64,000 bases of DNA from positions 62,001 through 126,000 of the forward strand of contig NZ_FCOX02000017.1 in NCBI RefSeq assembly GCF_900044055.2. The letters are read 5' to 3'. The position numbers and the translations under genes were made by a program. How positions within the stretch are numbered: the first letter of the stretch is position 1; each line of letters starts with the position of its first letter. The notes beneath the pieces were generated by a model, which saw nothing but the letters and a program-made list of their open reading frames with translations, was not told the origin of the DNA and did no database searches. Shown here piece by piece: positions 17,460 to 26,794 of the stretch. This DNA is from Caballeronia calidae (GTDB lineage Bacteria > Pseudomonadota > Gammaproteobacteria > Burkholderiales > Burkholderiaceae).

Positions 17460-17993
17460 TCAGAACGGAATATCGTCGTCCATGTCGTCGAAGCCGCCGC
17501 CCGCCGGTGCGCTCGGACGGCTCGAACCGCCGCCCGCGCCGCCCGCCCCACCGCCGCCGCTCGCGCGTCCGCCCGCAGGCGCGCGTCCACCGCCGCCGGA
17601 ACGTTCCATCGGAGCGCTGCGGCTGTAGCCACCGTCATCCCCACCGCCGCCCGCGCCGCCGCGGCCGCCGAGCATCTGCATCTGATCGGCGACGATTTCC
17701 GTCGAATAGCGCTCCTGGCCCGATTGGTCGGTCCACTTACGCGTGCGGATCCGCCCTTCGATATAGACCGACGAGCCCTTCTTCAGGTACTCGTTCACGA
17801 TCTCCGCGAGCCGTCCGAAGAATGCCACGCGATGCCACTCCGTGAGTTCCTTGAATTCGCCCGAAGCCTTGTCCTTGTAACGGTCCGTCGTCGCGAGACG
17901 GATGTTGGCCACGGCGTCGCCGCTCGGGAGATAGCGGGTTTCCGGGTCGGCGCCCAGATTGCCCACGAGAATGACCTTGTTGACTGATGCCAT
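17460..17993 (-). CDS. ssb: Single-stranded DNA-binding protein
   Basis: 177 residues: N-terminal OB-fold ([18 protein letters not shown], then [15 protein letters not shown] and [11 protein letters not shown]) up to about residue 112. A long Gly/Ser/Arg-rich disordered linker follows, then the acidic C-terminal tip DMDDDIPF, which recruits repair and replication partners. It coats ssDNA as a tetramer. ATG 17993 is preceded by CGGAG. Its position beside an MFS gene and uvrA is typical for Burkholderiales. Confidence 0.97.
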   Translation of the reverse strand: MASVNKVILVGNLGADPETRYLPSGDAVANIRLATTDRYKDKASGEFKELTEWHRVAFFGRLAEIVNEYLKKGSSVYIEGRIRTRKWTDQSGQERYSTEIVADQMQMLGGRGGAGGGGDDGGYSRSAPMERSGGGGRAPAGGRASGGGGAGGAGGGSSRPSAPAGGGFDDMDDDIPF

Positions 17994-18113
17994 GATTTCT
18001 CCGGTAGATTCCTTGCTAACTGACAGCCGCACGGTGCGATTTGGATAGTCCGGTCTTTCAGACGCGGATTGGGACGTACCGTGCCGGCTCGATTCGATGA
18101 TTCAAAAAGTTTT

Positions 18114-19316
18114 TCAGGCCGCGTGGCCGCTTCTGCGCGGCGGCGGTTTCATTCCTGCCGCGACGACGAGCCAGGCGAGCACCAGCGCCGAACATGCGAA
18201 GAAGACCGCGCTCGGTCCGTCGAGCTTCAGCAGCCAGCCGCCGATCACCCCGCCGAGCGCAAGGCCGATCGACTGCGTCGTGTTGTACACGCCCGCCGCC
18301 GCGCCCTTTCTCGTGCCCGGCGCGAGCTTCGATACCAGGGACGGCTGCGACGCCTCCAGCACGTTGAAGCCGAGAAAGTACACGAACAGAATGGCGGCCA
18401 CGGACCACAGCGTATGGGGAGCGGCGCCCAATAACAACTGGCCGATCAGGATAAGCCCGATCGCACTCAGCATGACGCTCTTCATTTTTCCACGTTTTTC
18501 GGCGGCGATGATGGCTGGAACCATCATGACGAACGCCAGCGCCATCACGGGCAGGTAAATCTTCCAGTGCGATGCGACCGGCAGCCCGCCCGCCTCCAGA
18601 ATGCGCGGCACGACGAGAAACAGCGCCGTCTGCGTGGCGTGCAGCACGAGCACGCCGAAGTTCAGCCGCAGCAACTCGACGTTATGCAGCACTTCGGCGA
18701 ACGGCGCCTTGACGTGGACCGGATGCGCGGGCGGATCGGGCACGATCCAGAACACGACGCCGACCGCGAGAATCGACAGCACGCCGATCACCGTGAAAAG
18801 CCCGCTCATGCCGACCCAGTGAAACACGATCGGCGCGCCGACGATCGCCACCGCGAACGACACGCCGATGCTGCCGCCGACCATCGCCATCGCCTTGGTG
18901 CGGTTTTCCTCGCGCGTCAGGTCCGCGATGAACGCGATCACCGCCGACGACACCGCGCCCATGCCCTGAATCACGCGCCCGGCGATGATCCACGCCATCG
19001 AATGCCCGACGGCCGCGACGAAGCTGCCGAGCGCGAACACGAGCAGGCCGAATGCGATGACCGGCTTGCGGCCGAACTTGTCGGAGATCCATCCGTAGAA
19101 GATATAGAGCATCGACTGCGTGACGCCGTAGGCGCCGAGCGCAATGCCGACCAGCAGAACGTTGTCGCCGCCGGGGATGGTTTTCGCGTAGACGGAAAAC
19201 ACCGGCATGATCATGAAGAGCCCGAGCATGCGCAGCGCGAAGATAGCGGCGAGCGACACGGTCGCGCGCAACTCCGGTGCGGAGAGACGTGTGGACGTGG
19301 CAGACGGATTGGACAT
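18114..19316 (-). CDS. MFS transporter (YajR-like)
   Basis: A 400-residue inner-membrane MFS protein with 12 predicted segments. Motif A is GWISDKFGRKPVI after segment 2; a second conserved GAVSSAVIAFIADLTREENR loop follows segment 4. The N-terminus MSNPSATSTRLSAPELRAT begins at ATG 19316; the frame stays open upstream to 19532 but that stretch is low-complexity Arg/Ala translation of promoter DNA. A minus-strand -10-like TATAGT lies at 19407-19402. It sits between ssb and divergent uvrA. Substrate unknown; drug or metabolite efflux is the family-level guess. Confidence 0.9.
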   Translation of the reverse strand: MSNPSATSTRLSAPELRATVSLAAIFALRMLGLFMIMPVFSVYAKTIPGGDNVLLVGIALGAYGVTQSMLYIFYGWISDKFGRKPVIAFGLLVFALGSFVAAVGHSMAWIIAGRVIQGMGAVSSAVIAFIADLTREENRTKAMAMVGGSIGVSFAVAIVGAPIVFHWVGMSGLFTVIGVLSILAVGVVFWIVPDPPAHPVHVKAPFAEVLHNVELLRLNFGVLVLHATQTALFLVVPRILEAGGLPVASHWKIYLPVMALAFVMMVPAIIAAEKRGKMKSVMLSAIGLILIGQLLLGAAPHTLWSVAAILFVYFLGFNVLEASQPSLVSKLAPGTRKGAAAGVYNTTQSIGLALGGVIGGWLLKLDGPSAVFFACSALVLAWLVVAAGMKPPPRRSGHAA

Positions 19317-19661
19317 CAGAAACGGGAAAAGGATGAGGGTCGCGTCCGGCCTGGCGCGCGGCGCAGCCAGGCGCGGCCGCCTTGTTCTTGCTCGAAACGG
19401 CACTATATGGAACGCACGGCGCGAACGCGCCGCTCGTCCGGCCAGCGCGCGCCCCGCCCAAGGCCAGCAAGCCCCCGCGCCGGCCGATCGACGCGCATCC
19501 GGCCCTCCGGGCCCGGGCGCTGCGCCCTTCAAAAGTCGTTATAGTAGCAGGTTTGGCCCCCTCTCTTTCCGCACGGCGCGGGCAGCATGGCCCGTCGGAG
19601 CAGATGAAAGCGCCGCTGAAAACATCCGAAAATCCCGGAACAAACTCGCCGGAACCAACTC
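19317..19661. promoter_or_regulatory. Divergent promoter region, MFS / uvrA
   Basis: No gene found. Two -10-like hexamers point outwards: TATAGT on the minus strand (19407-19402) for the MFS gene, and TATAGT on the plus strand (19540-19545) for uvrA. Matching -35 boxes are weak. I did not find a convincing LexA box by eye. Confidence 0.5.
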
Positions 19662-22535
19662 GTGGAAGAAATTCGCATTCGTGGGGCTCGCACCCACAAT
19701 CTGAAGAACGTCAATCTCGACTTGCCGCGCCACAAGCTGATCGTGATCACGGGGCTGTCCGGGTCGGGCAAGTCGTCGCTCGCATTCGACACGCTTTACG
19801 CCGAAGGTCAGCGGCGCTACGTGGAAAGCCTTTCGGCCTATGCGCGGCAATTTTTGCAGTTGATGGAAAAGCCGGACGTCGATTTGATCGAGGGTTTGTC
19901 GCCTGCCATTTCCATCGAGCAAAAGGCCACTTCGCATAATCCGCGCTCGACCGTCGGCACCGTCACGGAAATCCACGACTATTTGCGCCTTTTGTACGCG
20001 CGCGTCGGCACGCCGTATTGCCCGGATCACCTGATTCCGCTCGAGGCACAAAGCGTCTCGCAAATGGTCGACGCCGCGCTCGCGCTGCCCGAGGAAACCA
20101 AGCTGATGATCCTCGCGCCCGTCGTCGCGGACCGCAAGGGCGAGCATGTCGAATTATTCGAGGAAATGCAGGCGCAGGGTTTCATCCGCTTTCGCATCCG
20201 CTCGGGCGGCGGCACGGCGAACGAAGGCGTCGCGAAAATCTATGAAGTCGATTCTCTTCCCAAGCTGAAAAAGAACGACAAGCACACGATCGACGTCGTG
20301 ATCGACCGTCTGAAAGTGCGGCCGGACGTGAAGCAGCGTCTCGCCGAATCGTTCGAAACGGCGCTGCGTCTGGCCGATGGCCGCGCGATCGCGCTCGAAA
20401 TGGATACGGAGAAGGAGAAGCTCTTCAGTTCGAAGTTCGCCTGCCCGATCTGCTCGTATTCGCTGCCGGAACTGGAGCCGCGCCTCTTCTCGTTCAACAA
20501 TCCGATGGGCGCGTGCCCCGAGTGCGACGGCCTCGGCCAGATCACGTTCTTCGATCCGAAGCGGGTGGTCGCGCATCCGTCGCTGTCGCTGGCGGCGGGC
20601 GCGGTGAAAGGCTGGGACCGGCGCAACCAGTTCTATTTCCAGATGCTGCAGAGTCTCGCGGCGTTCTACGAGTTCGAAATCGACGCGCCGTTCGAAGACT
20701 TGCCCGAGAAAGTGCGCAAGATCCTGCTGTACGGCTCGGGCAAGCAGGCCATTCCGTTCTCGTACATCAACGAGCGCGGGCGCGCATCGGTGCGCGAGCA
20801 TGCGTTCGAAGGGATCATTCCGAATCTGGAGCGGCGTTATCGCGAGACGGATTCCGCCGCCGTGCGCGAAGAGCTCGCGAAATATCAGAACAATCAGCCG
20901 TGTCCGGCGTGCGAAGGCACACGGCTGCGGCGCGAGGCGCGCTTCGTGAAGGTCGGCGCGGAAGATCAGGCGCGCGGCATCTACGAAATCAGCGGCTGGC
21001 CGCTGCGCGACGCGCTCGGCTATTTCCAGACCCTGCGCCTCGAAGGCGCGAAAGGCGAAATCGCCGACAAGGTGATCAAGGAAATCGTCGCGCGGCTGTC
21101 GTTCCTGAATAACGTCGGGCTGGATTATCTGTCGCTGGAACGCAGCGCGGAAACGCTTTCCGGCGGCGAAGCGCAGCGCATCCGGCTCGCATCGCAGATC
21201 GGCTCGGGGCTGACCGGCGTGATGTACGTGCTCGACGAGCCGTCCATCGGACTGCATCAGCGCGACAACGACCGGCTCATCAACACGCTCAAGCATCTGC
21301 GCGATATCGGCAACTCGGTGATCGTCGTCGAGCACGACGAGGACATGATCCGAATGGCGGATTACGTCGTCGACATGGGGCCGGGCGCGGGCGAGCACGG
21401 CGGCGTGATCGTCGCGCAAGGCACGCCCGTTCAAGTGCAGAAGGACTCGAACTCGATCACCGGCCAGTATCTGTCCGGCAAGCGCACCATCAGCTATCCA
21501 GCCGAGCGCACCGTGCCGGACGAGCGCATGTTGCGCATCGTCGAGGCGCACGGCAACAATCTGAAGCGCGTGACGCTGGACCTGCCCGTCGGACTGTTGA
21601 CCTGCGTGACGGGCGTCTCCGGCTCGGGCAAGTCGACGCTCATCAACGACACGCTGCAGCATGCGGTCGCGCAGCATCTGTACGGCTCGGCGACGGAGCC
21701 TGCGCCGTACGAGTCGATCGAAGGTCTGGAGCACTTCGACAAGGTCATCGCCGTCGATCAATCTCCGATCGGCCGCACGCCGCGCTCGAATCCGGCCACC
21801 TACACGGGCCTTTTCACGCCGATCCGCGAGCTTTTCGCGGGCGTGCCGGCGGCGAAGGAGCGCGGCTACGATCCCGGCCGCTTCTCGTTCAACGTGAAGG
21901 GCGGTCGCTGCGAAGCGTGCCAGGGCGATGGCGTGCTGAAGGTGGAAATGCACTTCCTGCCCGATGTCTACGTGCCCTGCGACGTGTGCCACGGCAAGCG
22001 CTACAACCGCGAAACGCTCGAAGTCCAGTACAAGGGCAAGAACATCAGCGAAGTGCTGGATCTCACGGTCGAAGCCGCGCACGAGTTCTTCAAGCCGGTG
22101 CCGGTGGTCGCGCGCAAGCTGAAAACGCTGCTCGACGTCGGTCTCGGCTATATTCGCCTCGGCCAGTCCGCGACGACGCTATCGGGCGGCGAGGCCCAGC
22201 GCGTCAAGCTTTCGCTGGAACTGAGCAAGCGCGATACCGGTCGGACGCTGTATATCCTCGACGAGCCGACGACCGGTCTGCACTTCCACGACATCGCGCT
22301 TTTGCTCGAAGTGATCCATCGATTGCGAGATCAGGGTAATACTGTCGTAATCATCGAGCATAATCTCGACGTAATCAAAACCGCTGACTGGGTCATCGAC
22401 CTCGGTCCGGAAGGCGGCGCGGGCGGCGGGCAGATCATCGCCCAGGGGACGCCGGAGCAGGTTGCGAAATCGAAGGCGAGTTTTACCGGCAGATATCTGG
22501 CACCCTTGCTGCAACGGGCCAAATCGGCTGCCTGA
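19662..22535 (+). CDS. uvrA: Excinuclease ABC subunit A
   Basis: 957 residues starting at a GTG ([16 protein letters not shown]), with GGAA upstream. It is the DNA damage sensor of nucleotide excision repair, acting as a dimer with UvrB. Two ABC ATPase modules: Walker [10 protein letters not shown] and GVSGSGKST, signatures [11 protein letters not shown] and [11 protein letters not shown]. Two zinc modules are visible: CPIC...CPEC in the first half and CEAC...CDVC in the second. Full length for the family, no defects. Confidence 0.98.
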   Translation: MEEIRIRGARTHNLKNVNLDLPRHKLIVITGLSGSGKSSLAFDTLYAEGQRRYVESLSAYARQFLQLMEKPDVDLIEGLSPAISIEQKATSHNPRSTVGTVTEIHDYLRLLYARVGTPYCPDHLIPLEAQSVSQMVDAALALPEETKLMILAPVVADRKGEHVELFEEMQAQGFIRFRIRSGGGTANEGVAKIYEVDSLPKLKKNDKHTIDVVIDRLKVRPDVKQRLAESFETALRLADGRAIALEMDTEKEKLFSSKFACPICSYSLPELEPRLFSFNNPMGACPECDGLGQITFFDPKRVVAHPSLSLAAGAVKGWDRRNQFYFQMLQSLAAFYEFEIDAPFEDLPEKVRKILLYGSGKQAIPFSYINERGRASVREHAFEGIIPNLERRYRETDSAAVREELAKYQNNQPCPACEGTRLRREARFVKVGAEDQARGIYEISGWPLRDALGYFQTLRLEGAKGEIADKVIKEIVARLSFLNNVGLDYLSLERSAETLSGGEAQRIRLASQIGSGLTGVMYVLDEPSIGLHQRDNDRLINTLKHLRDIGNSVIVVEHDEDMIRMADYVVDMGPGAGEHGGVIVAQGTPVQVQKDSNSITGQYLSGKRTISYPAERTVPDERMLRIVEAHGNNLKRVTLDLPVGLLTCVTGVSGSGKSTLINDTLQHAVAQHLYGSATEPAPYESIEGLEHFDKVIAVDQSPIGRTPRSNPATYTGLFTPIRELFAGVPAAKERGYDPGRFSFNVKGGRCEACQGDGVLKVEMHFLPDVYVPCDVCHGKRYNRETLEVQYKGKNISEVLDLTVEAAHEFFKPVPVVARKLKTLLDVGLGYIRLGQSATTLSGGEAQRVKLSLELSKRDTGRTLYILDEPTTGLHFHDIALLLEVIHRLRDQGNTVVIIEHNLDVIKTADWVIDLGPEGGAGGGQIIAQGTPEQVAKSKASFTGRYLAPLLQRAKSAA

Positions 22536-22632
22536 GCCACGGCGCCGGGCGCCGCCAGCCGGGCGGCTCGAATGCGCCGCGCGCCGCGGCACGAATAATC
22601 GTCGTATGCAGTTGGGGAAAAGGAACGCAGTC

Positions 22633-23724
22633 ATGGCGAAGCGCAACGAAGCGGCCAACGAGGAGGGGCGTGTACGGGACTTGCCCACCCGCCACGTCAG
22701 GCTGACGAGCGACATGAGCTTGCCGAAGCTGTCGGCGGTGGAAATCGGCAGCTATCTCCTCGCGTTCTTCGCGATGTGGCTGGTGCTCAATCTGAAGCTC
22801 CTCGGCGGGCTGCTCGCAGGCATGCTGGTGTTCCAGCTCGTGCATATGATTTCCCCGGCCATCGAGCGCCACGTGGTGAGCAAGGGCGCGCGGCTGATCG
22901 CGGTCGGGCTGATCTCCGCGATCATCATCGGCGGGCTGACGGGCGCGACCGTCGCCACGATCGAGCATTTCGAGCACGACGTCCCGAGCGTGCAAAAGCT
23001 GCTCGACCAGTTGATGAGCATCACGTCGAGCGCGCGGCTGCGCGTGCCGGACTGGATCGCGAACTATCTGCCGGTCGATGCCGGCCAGATGAAGGACAAA
23101 GCCACCGAGCTGATGCACAAGCACGCCGAGATGCTCCAGCAAGGCGGCAAGGAGATGGCGCGCGGCTTCGGGCATGTCGTGATCGGCATGGTCATCGGCG
23201 CGATCATCGCGGTCAGCGCGCCCAAGCAGACGCATCACCGCCTGCCGCTGTCCACGGCGCTCATCGCGCGCGTGTCGCGCTTCTCGGACGCGTTTCGCCG
23301 CATCGTGTTCGCGCAAATCAAGATATCCGCGATCAATGCAGTCTTCACGGCGCTTTATCTGCTCGTCGCGCTGCCGCTCTTCCACGAAAAGCTGCCGCTC
23401 TCGAAGACGCTCGTGCTCGTCACGTTCATCGTCGGATTAATGCCGGTGATCGGGAACCTGATCTCGAACACGATCATCGTCGGGATTTCGCTGTCGGTGT
23501 CGTTCGGCACGGCGGTCGCGTCGCTCGCGTTCCTGATCATCATCCACAAGCTCGAATACTTCCTGAACGCGCGCATCATCGGCGGGCAGATCGAGGCGCG
23601 CGCGTGGGAACTGCTTCTCGCGATGCTCGCGATGGAAGCCGCGTTCGGCATTCCGGGCGTGATCGCCGCGCCGATTTTCTATGCGTATATCAAACGCGAG
23701 CTGATTTACTTGCGGCTGGTCTGA
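22633..23724 (+). CDS. AI-2E family transporter (PerM/YhhT type)
   Basis: A 363-residue polytopic membrane protein with the AI-2E/PerM layout: two N-terminal hydrophobic helices (YLLAFFAMWLVLNL), a further pair (AVGLISAIIIGGLTG), an amphipathic central part, and C-terminal helices with the family motif MPVIGNLISNTI and FGIPGVIAAPIFYAYIK. ATG 22633 has AGGA at 8 nt; ATG 22606, in frame, would add nine residues. Family members include proposed autoinducer-2 exporters and Na+/H+ antiporters, so the substrate is open. It lies about 100 bp after uvrA. Confidence 0.85.
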   Translation: MAKRNEAANEEGRVRDLPTRHVRLTSDMSLPKLSAVEIGSYLLAFFAMWLVLNLKLLGGLLAGMLVFQLVHMISPAIERHVVSKGARLIAVGLISAIIIGGLTGATVATIEHFEHDVPSVQKLLDQLMSITSSARLRVPDWIANYLPVDAGQMKDKATELMHKHAEMLQQGGKEMARGFGHVVIGMVIGAIIAVSAPKQTHHRLPLSTALIARVSRFSDAFRRIVFAQIKISAINAVFTALYLLVALPLFHEKLPLSKTLVLVTFIVGLMPVIGNLISNTIIVGISLSVSFGTAVASLAFLIIIHKLEYFLNARIIGGQIEARAWELLLAMLAMEAAFGIPGVIAAPIFYAYIKRELIYLRLV

Positions 23725-23750
23725 TCGGGTTCGGCCCGGCATAAACAACA

Positions 23751-23778
23751 ACGCCCGCAAACTTCTGCGGGCGTTTTT
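23751..23778 (+). terminator. Rho-independent terminator, convergent genes
   Basis: A 9-bp stem ACGCCCGCA / TGCGGGCGT with a 6-nt loop and TTTTT on the plus strand, between the AI-2E gene and purU. The minus-strand side is also T-rich, so it may serve both genes. Confidence 0.85.
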
Positions 23779-23793
23779 GCGTCCGGCGAACGC

Positions 23794-24663
23794 TCAACGG
23801 AACACAACCGTCTTGTGCCCGTTCAGCAAAATGCGATGCTCCGCATGCCACTTCACCGCGCGCGCGAGCGTCACGCATTCGACATCGCGGCCGATCGCCG
23901 TTAGCTGATCCGGCGTCATGTTGTGATCGACGCGCTCCACTTCCTGCTCGATGATCGGGCCTTCGTCGAGATCCGACGTCACGTAGTGGGCCGTCGCGCC
24001 GATCAGCTTCACGCCACGGTCGAACGCCTGATAGTACGGCTTCGCGCCCTTGAAGCTCGGCAGGAACGAGTGATGGATGTTGATCGCGCGGCCGGAAAGC
24101 TTCGCGCACAGCTCCGGCGACAGAATCTGCATGTAGCGCGCGAGCACGACGAGATCGGTGTCGTGCTGATCGACGATTTCCATCACGCGCGCTTCCTGCG
24201 CGGCTTTCGCTTCCGGCGTGGCCTTGAGCAGCGGCAGATGATGGAACGGAATGTCGTAGCTCGCGGCGAGCTGATAGAAATCCTTGTGATTCGAGATGAT
24301 CGCCGGAATCTCGATCGGCAATTGCCCGGTGCGATAGCGGAACAGCAGATCGTTCAGGCAGTGGCCGATTTTCGACACCATGATGACGACGCGCGGTTTC
24401 ACCGAAGCGTCGTGCAATTCCCAGCGCATGCCGAAGTCATCGGCGAGATCGGTGAAGGATTGGCGCAATGCGTCGATGCCGGGATCGCCGCCGACTTCCT
24501 GAAAATGCACGCGCATGAAGAACTCGCCGGTGCGGCTGTCGCCGAACTGCGCGGAGTCGAGGATATTCGCGCCGAGGTTGAACAGGAAGCCCGACACGGC
24601 ATGCACGATTCCCGGGCGATCCGGGCACGACAACTTCAGATAGAAACTATGTTCGGTCGACAT
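23794..24663 (-). CDS. purU: Formyltetrahydrofolate deformylase
   Basis: 289 residues. An N-terminal ACT domain (SCPDRPGIVHAVSGFLFNLGANI) binds the Met/Gly regulatory ligands. The C-terminal formyltransferase-like catalytic domain has NIHHSFLPSFKGA and HYVTSDLDEGPIIEQ, containing the catalytic His and Asp. It hydrolyses 10-formyl-THF to formate and THF, supplying formate for PurT and balancing the one-carbon pool. It is the last gene of a leftward series apt, LysE, NUDIX, purU with short gaps; apt and purU are both purine-linked. Confidence 0.96.
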   Translation of the reverse strand: MSTEHSFYLKLSCPDRPGIVHAVSGFLFNLGANILDSAQFGDSRTGEFFMRVHFQEVGGDPGIDALRQSFTDLADDFGMRWELHDASVKPRVVIMVSKIGHCLNDLLFRYRTGQLPIEIPAIISNHKDFYQLAASYDIPFHHLPLLKATPEAKAAQEARVMEIVDQHDTDLVVLARYMQILSPELCAKLSGRAINIHHSFLPSFKGAKPYYQAFDRGVKLIGATAHYVTSDLDEGPIIEQEVERVDHNMTPDQLTAIGRDVECVTLARAVKWHAEHRILLNGHKTVVFR

Positions 24664-24695
24664 GACCTTTCCTCGTTCGTTTGATTCTTCGAAAT

Positions 24696-25541
24696 CTAGT
24701 TCTGCGGCGGCTCGAACAGCGCGGCGATGCCTTCGCACGCGTCCTCGTCGATCCACTGATGGCGCAGCATGCAATCGAGCGTCGCGAGACTGGCGTCGAC
24801 GGTGAGCCGGCCCTCCTCGATCCAGCGCGCCACGTCTTCGATGCGCGCGAGGCGATGCTCGCCGACTTCGCCGTCCTGATTGCGCGGCGCGAAGTCGGGC
24901 GGCAGAAAGACGTCGTACACGAAGATCTGCTCGGCCTGCGTGCCTTCGGGCAAGGATTGCAGCACATGGAAGGTGCGGCCGCGCCCGGCGGTTCGCGCGA
25001 GATCCGCGCTCATGCCCGCCTCTTCCCAGCATTCCTTCACGAGCGTCGGCGTGAGTTCCAGGCCCCAGCCGATGCCGCCCGCCACGACGTTGTCGAGCAT
25101 GCCGGGATCGGTCGACTTGGTGTCGCTGCGGCGCGCGATCCACAACTGCGGCGCCTTATCCCGATATTTTACGATGCCGTTTAGATGTACCGCGTAGGTC
25201 ATCGTGCCGAAGAAGCGCGACGCCGCGCGCTCGATGAACGCGAGCGGCGCGGCGTCGAAGTCGTTGCGGATCGCGTAGGTTTCGTCGCGCCAGCCGGGGA
25301 TTTTGCCTTCGGCGTACAGCGCGCCGATGACCGCGCCGAGCGCAGCGCTGCGCGCGTTCACATCGGCGAGCGCGGCGTTCAGGCGCACCGATGTCGTGTC
25401 GATGTCGAATACGTCTGGCCAGCGGCGCAGCGCGTCGACATCGGAACGGCGAATCCAGCCGACGCGTTCATCGTTGATGAAAAACGGCGCGTGCGCGGCG
25501 GCGTCGAAGCGGCGCGCGGAAATGATGGCGGGCAGAGTCAT
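24696..25541 (-). CDS. NUDIX hydrolase with DUF4743-type N-terminal domain
   Basis: 281 residues. The N-terminal half (about 1-120, INDERVGWIRRSD) resembles the DUF4743 domain found in thiamine-pyrophosphokinase-like NUDIX proteins. The C-terminal half carries a Nudix-like box (GGIGWGLE then KECWEEAGM), in which Lys replaces the usual Arg and the spacing is slightly short. It probably hydrolyses a nucleoside-diphosphate-linked or thiamine-like compound. Start ATG at 25541, 10 bp after the LysE gene. The substrate is not determinable. Confidence 0.82.
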   Translation of the reverse strand: MTLPAIISARRFDAAAHAPFFINDERVGWIRRSDVDALRRWPDVFDIDTTSVRLNAALADVNARSAALGAVIGALYAEGKIPGWRDETYAIRNDFDAAPLAFIERAASRFFGTMTYAVHLNGIVKYRDKAPQLWIARRSDTKSTDPGMLDNVVAGGIGWGLELTPTLVKECWEEAGMSADLARTAGRGRTFHVLQSLPEGTQAEQIFVYDVFLPPDFAPRNQDGEVGEHRLARIEDVARWIEEGRLTVDASLATLDCMLRHQWIDEDACEGIAALFEPPQN

Positions 25542-25551
25542 GCGCAAAACC

Positions 25552-26166
25552 TCAGTCGCGCAGCGCGACGCGAATGCCCAGCGCGATGAACGTCGCGCCC
25601 GCGAGCCTGTCCAGCCACACGCCGACACGCGGACGGCGCTTCAGCCATACGCCGATCATCCCCGCGCCGATGCCGAACAGCGAAAACACGACGACCGTCT
25701 GCAGCATGAACAGGCCGCCGAGTTCGAACATCTGCAGCATCACGCTTTGCGCGCCGTGCGGATCGACGAACTGCGGCAGGAACACGATAAAGAACAGCGT
25801 GACTTTCGGATTCAGCATGTTGCCGATGACGCTCTGGCGGAACACGGTCGAAAGCGGCTGGCTCGGACGCGCGTGCGCGGTGGCGAGACCGTGGCTGCGC
25901 AAGGCCTTGATGCCGATCCACACGAGATACGCGGCGCCCGCGAGCTTCACCGCCTGAAACGCCATCGGCGACGAGCGCAGCAGCGCCGCGACGCCGAGCG
26001 CCGCGAGTGTCGTATGAAAGATCACGCCGAACGCGAAGCCGAGCGCCGCGACGACGCCCGCGAGCCGCCCTTGCGAGATGCCGCGCGCGAGCACCTGAAG
26101 GTTGTCCGGACCGGGCGCGACGGTGATCGCGACGGACGCAGCGAGAAAGAGCAGGAAATTGGGCAT
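25552..26166 (-). CDS. LysE/RhtB family amino acid exporter
   Basis: A 204-residue inner-membrane protein with about six hydrophobic segments. It has the family N-terminus (FLLFLAASVAITVAPGPDNL) and the NMLNPKVTLFFIVFLPQF motif typical of RhtB/RhtC homoserine/threonine exporters. ATG 26166 is one base after the apt stop codon, so translational coupling to apt is likely. Substrate amino acid unknown. Confidence 0.88.
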   Translation of the reverse strand: MPNFLLFLAASVAITVAPGPDNLQVLARGISQGRLAGVVAALGFAFGVIFHTTLAALGVAALLRSSPMAFQAVKLAGAAYLVWIGIKALRSHGLATAHARPSQPLSTVFRQSVIGNMLNPKVTLFFIVFLPQFVDPHGAQSVMLQMFELGGLFMLQTVVVFSLFGIGAGMIGVWLKRRPRVGVWLDRLAGATFIALGIRVALRD

Positions 26167-26167
26167 G

Positions 26168-26734
26168 TCAATGTCCGGAGAATTCGCACACGGTATAGAG
26201 CGGCACGCCGTTTTCGCGCAGCAGCTTCGAGCCGCCGAGATCCGGCAGATCGATGATCGCCGCTGCCTCGACCACTTCCGCGCCGAGCCGCTCGAGCAGG
26301 ATCTTGCCGGCCATCATCGTGCCGCCGGTCGCGACCAGATCGTCGACGATCACCACGCGGTCGCCCGGCTTGCACGCATCCTCGTGGATCTCGACCGTCG
26401 CGCTGCCGTATTCCAGTTCGTACGACTGCTCGAGCGTCTTGTACGGCAGCTTGCCCTTCTTGCGGATCGGCACGAAGCCGAGGCTCAGCTCGTAAGCCAG
26501 AATCGGTCCGATGATGAAGCCGCGCGCATCCATCCCGGCGATCACGTTGACGTTCTCGTCGATATAACGCTGCACGAACAGGTCGATCAGCATGCGCAGC
26601 GCCTTTCGGTCTTGCAGGATGGTCGTGATATCGCGGAACTGCACGCCGGCTTGCGGCCAGTTTTCGACGGTGCGCACGCGCTCCTTGATGAAACGCGCGG
26701 CGTCGAGCTGGGCGTTCGAAGGGGTAATGGACAT
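26168..26734 (-). CDS. apt: Adenine phosphoribosyltransferase
   Basis: 188 residues. It converts adenine plus PRPP to AMP in purine salvage. The PRPP-binding loop is [14 protein letters not shown] (about residues 125-140), with FRDITTIL near the N-terminus and [11 protein letters not shown] in the flexible-loop region. It is slightly longer than E. coli Apt (183). Located 60 bp downstream of the cation antiporter gene and directly coupled to the LysE exporter. Confidence 0.96.
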   Translation of the reverse strand: MSITPSNAQLDAARFIKERVRTVENWPQAGVQFRDITTILQDRKALRMLIDLFVQRYIDENVNVIAGMDARGFIIGPILAYELSLGFVPIRKKGKLPYKTLEQSYELEYGSATVEIHEDACKPGDRVVIVDDLVATGGTMMAGKILLERLGAEVVEAAAIIDLPDLGGSKLLRENGVPLYTVCEFSGH

Positions 26735-26794
26735 GACTTCTCCGGAGTCCGCGCCGTGAGGCCGCGCGTTCGCCTTGGTGACAAATGAGGTAGG

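Noticed and set aside
19317..19661. LexA box before uvrA
   Set aside because: No CTGT-N8-ACAG-type palindrome could be found by eye in the region.
20154..22082. 642-codon open frame on the minus strand
   Set aside because: Antisense to uvrA, composition of a shadow frame.
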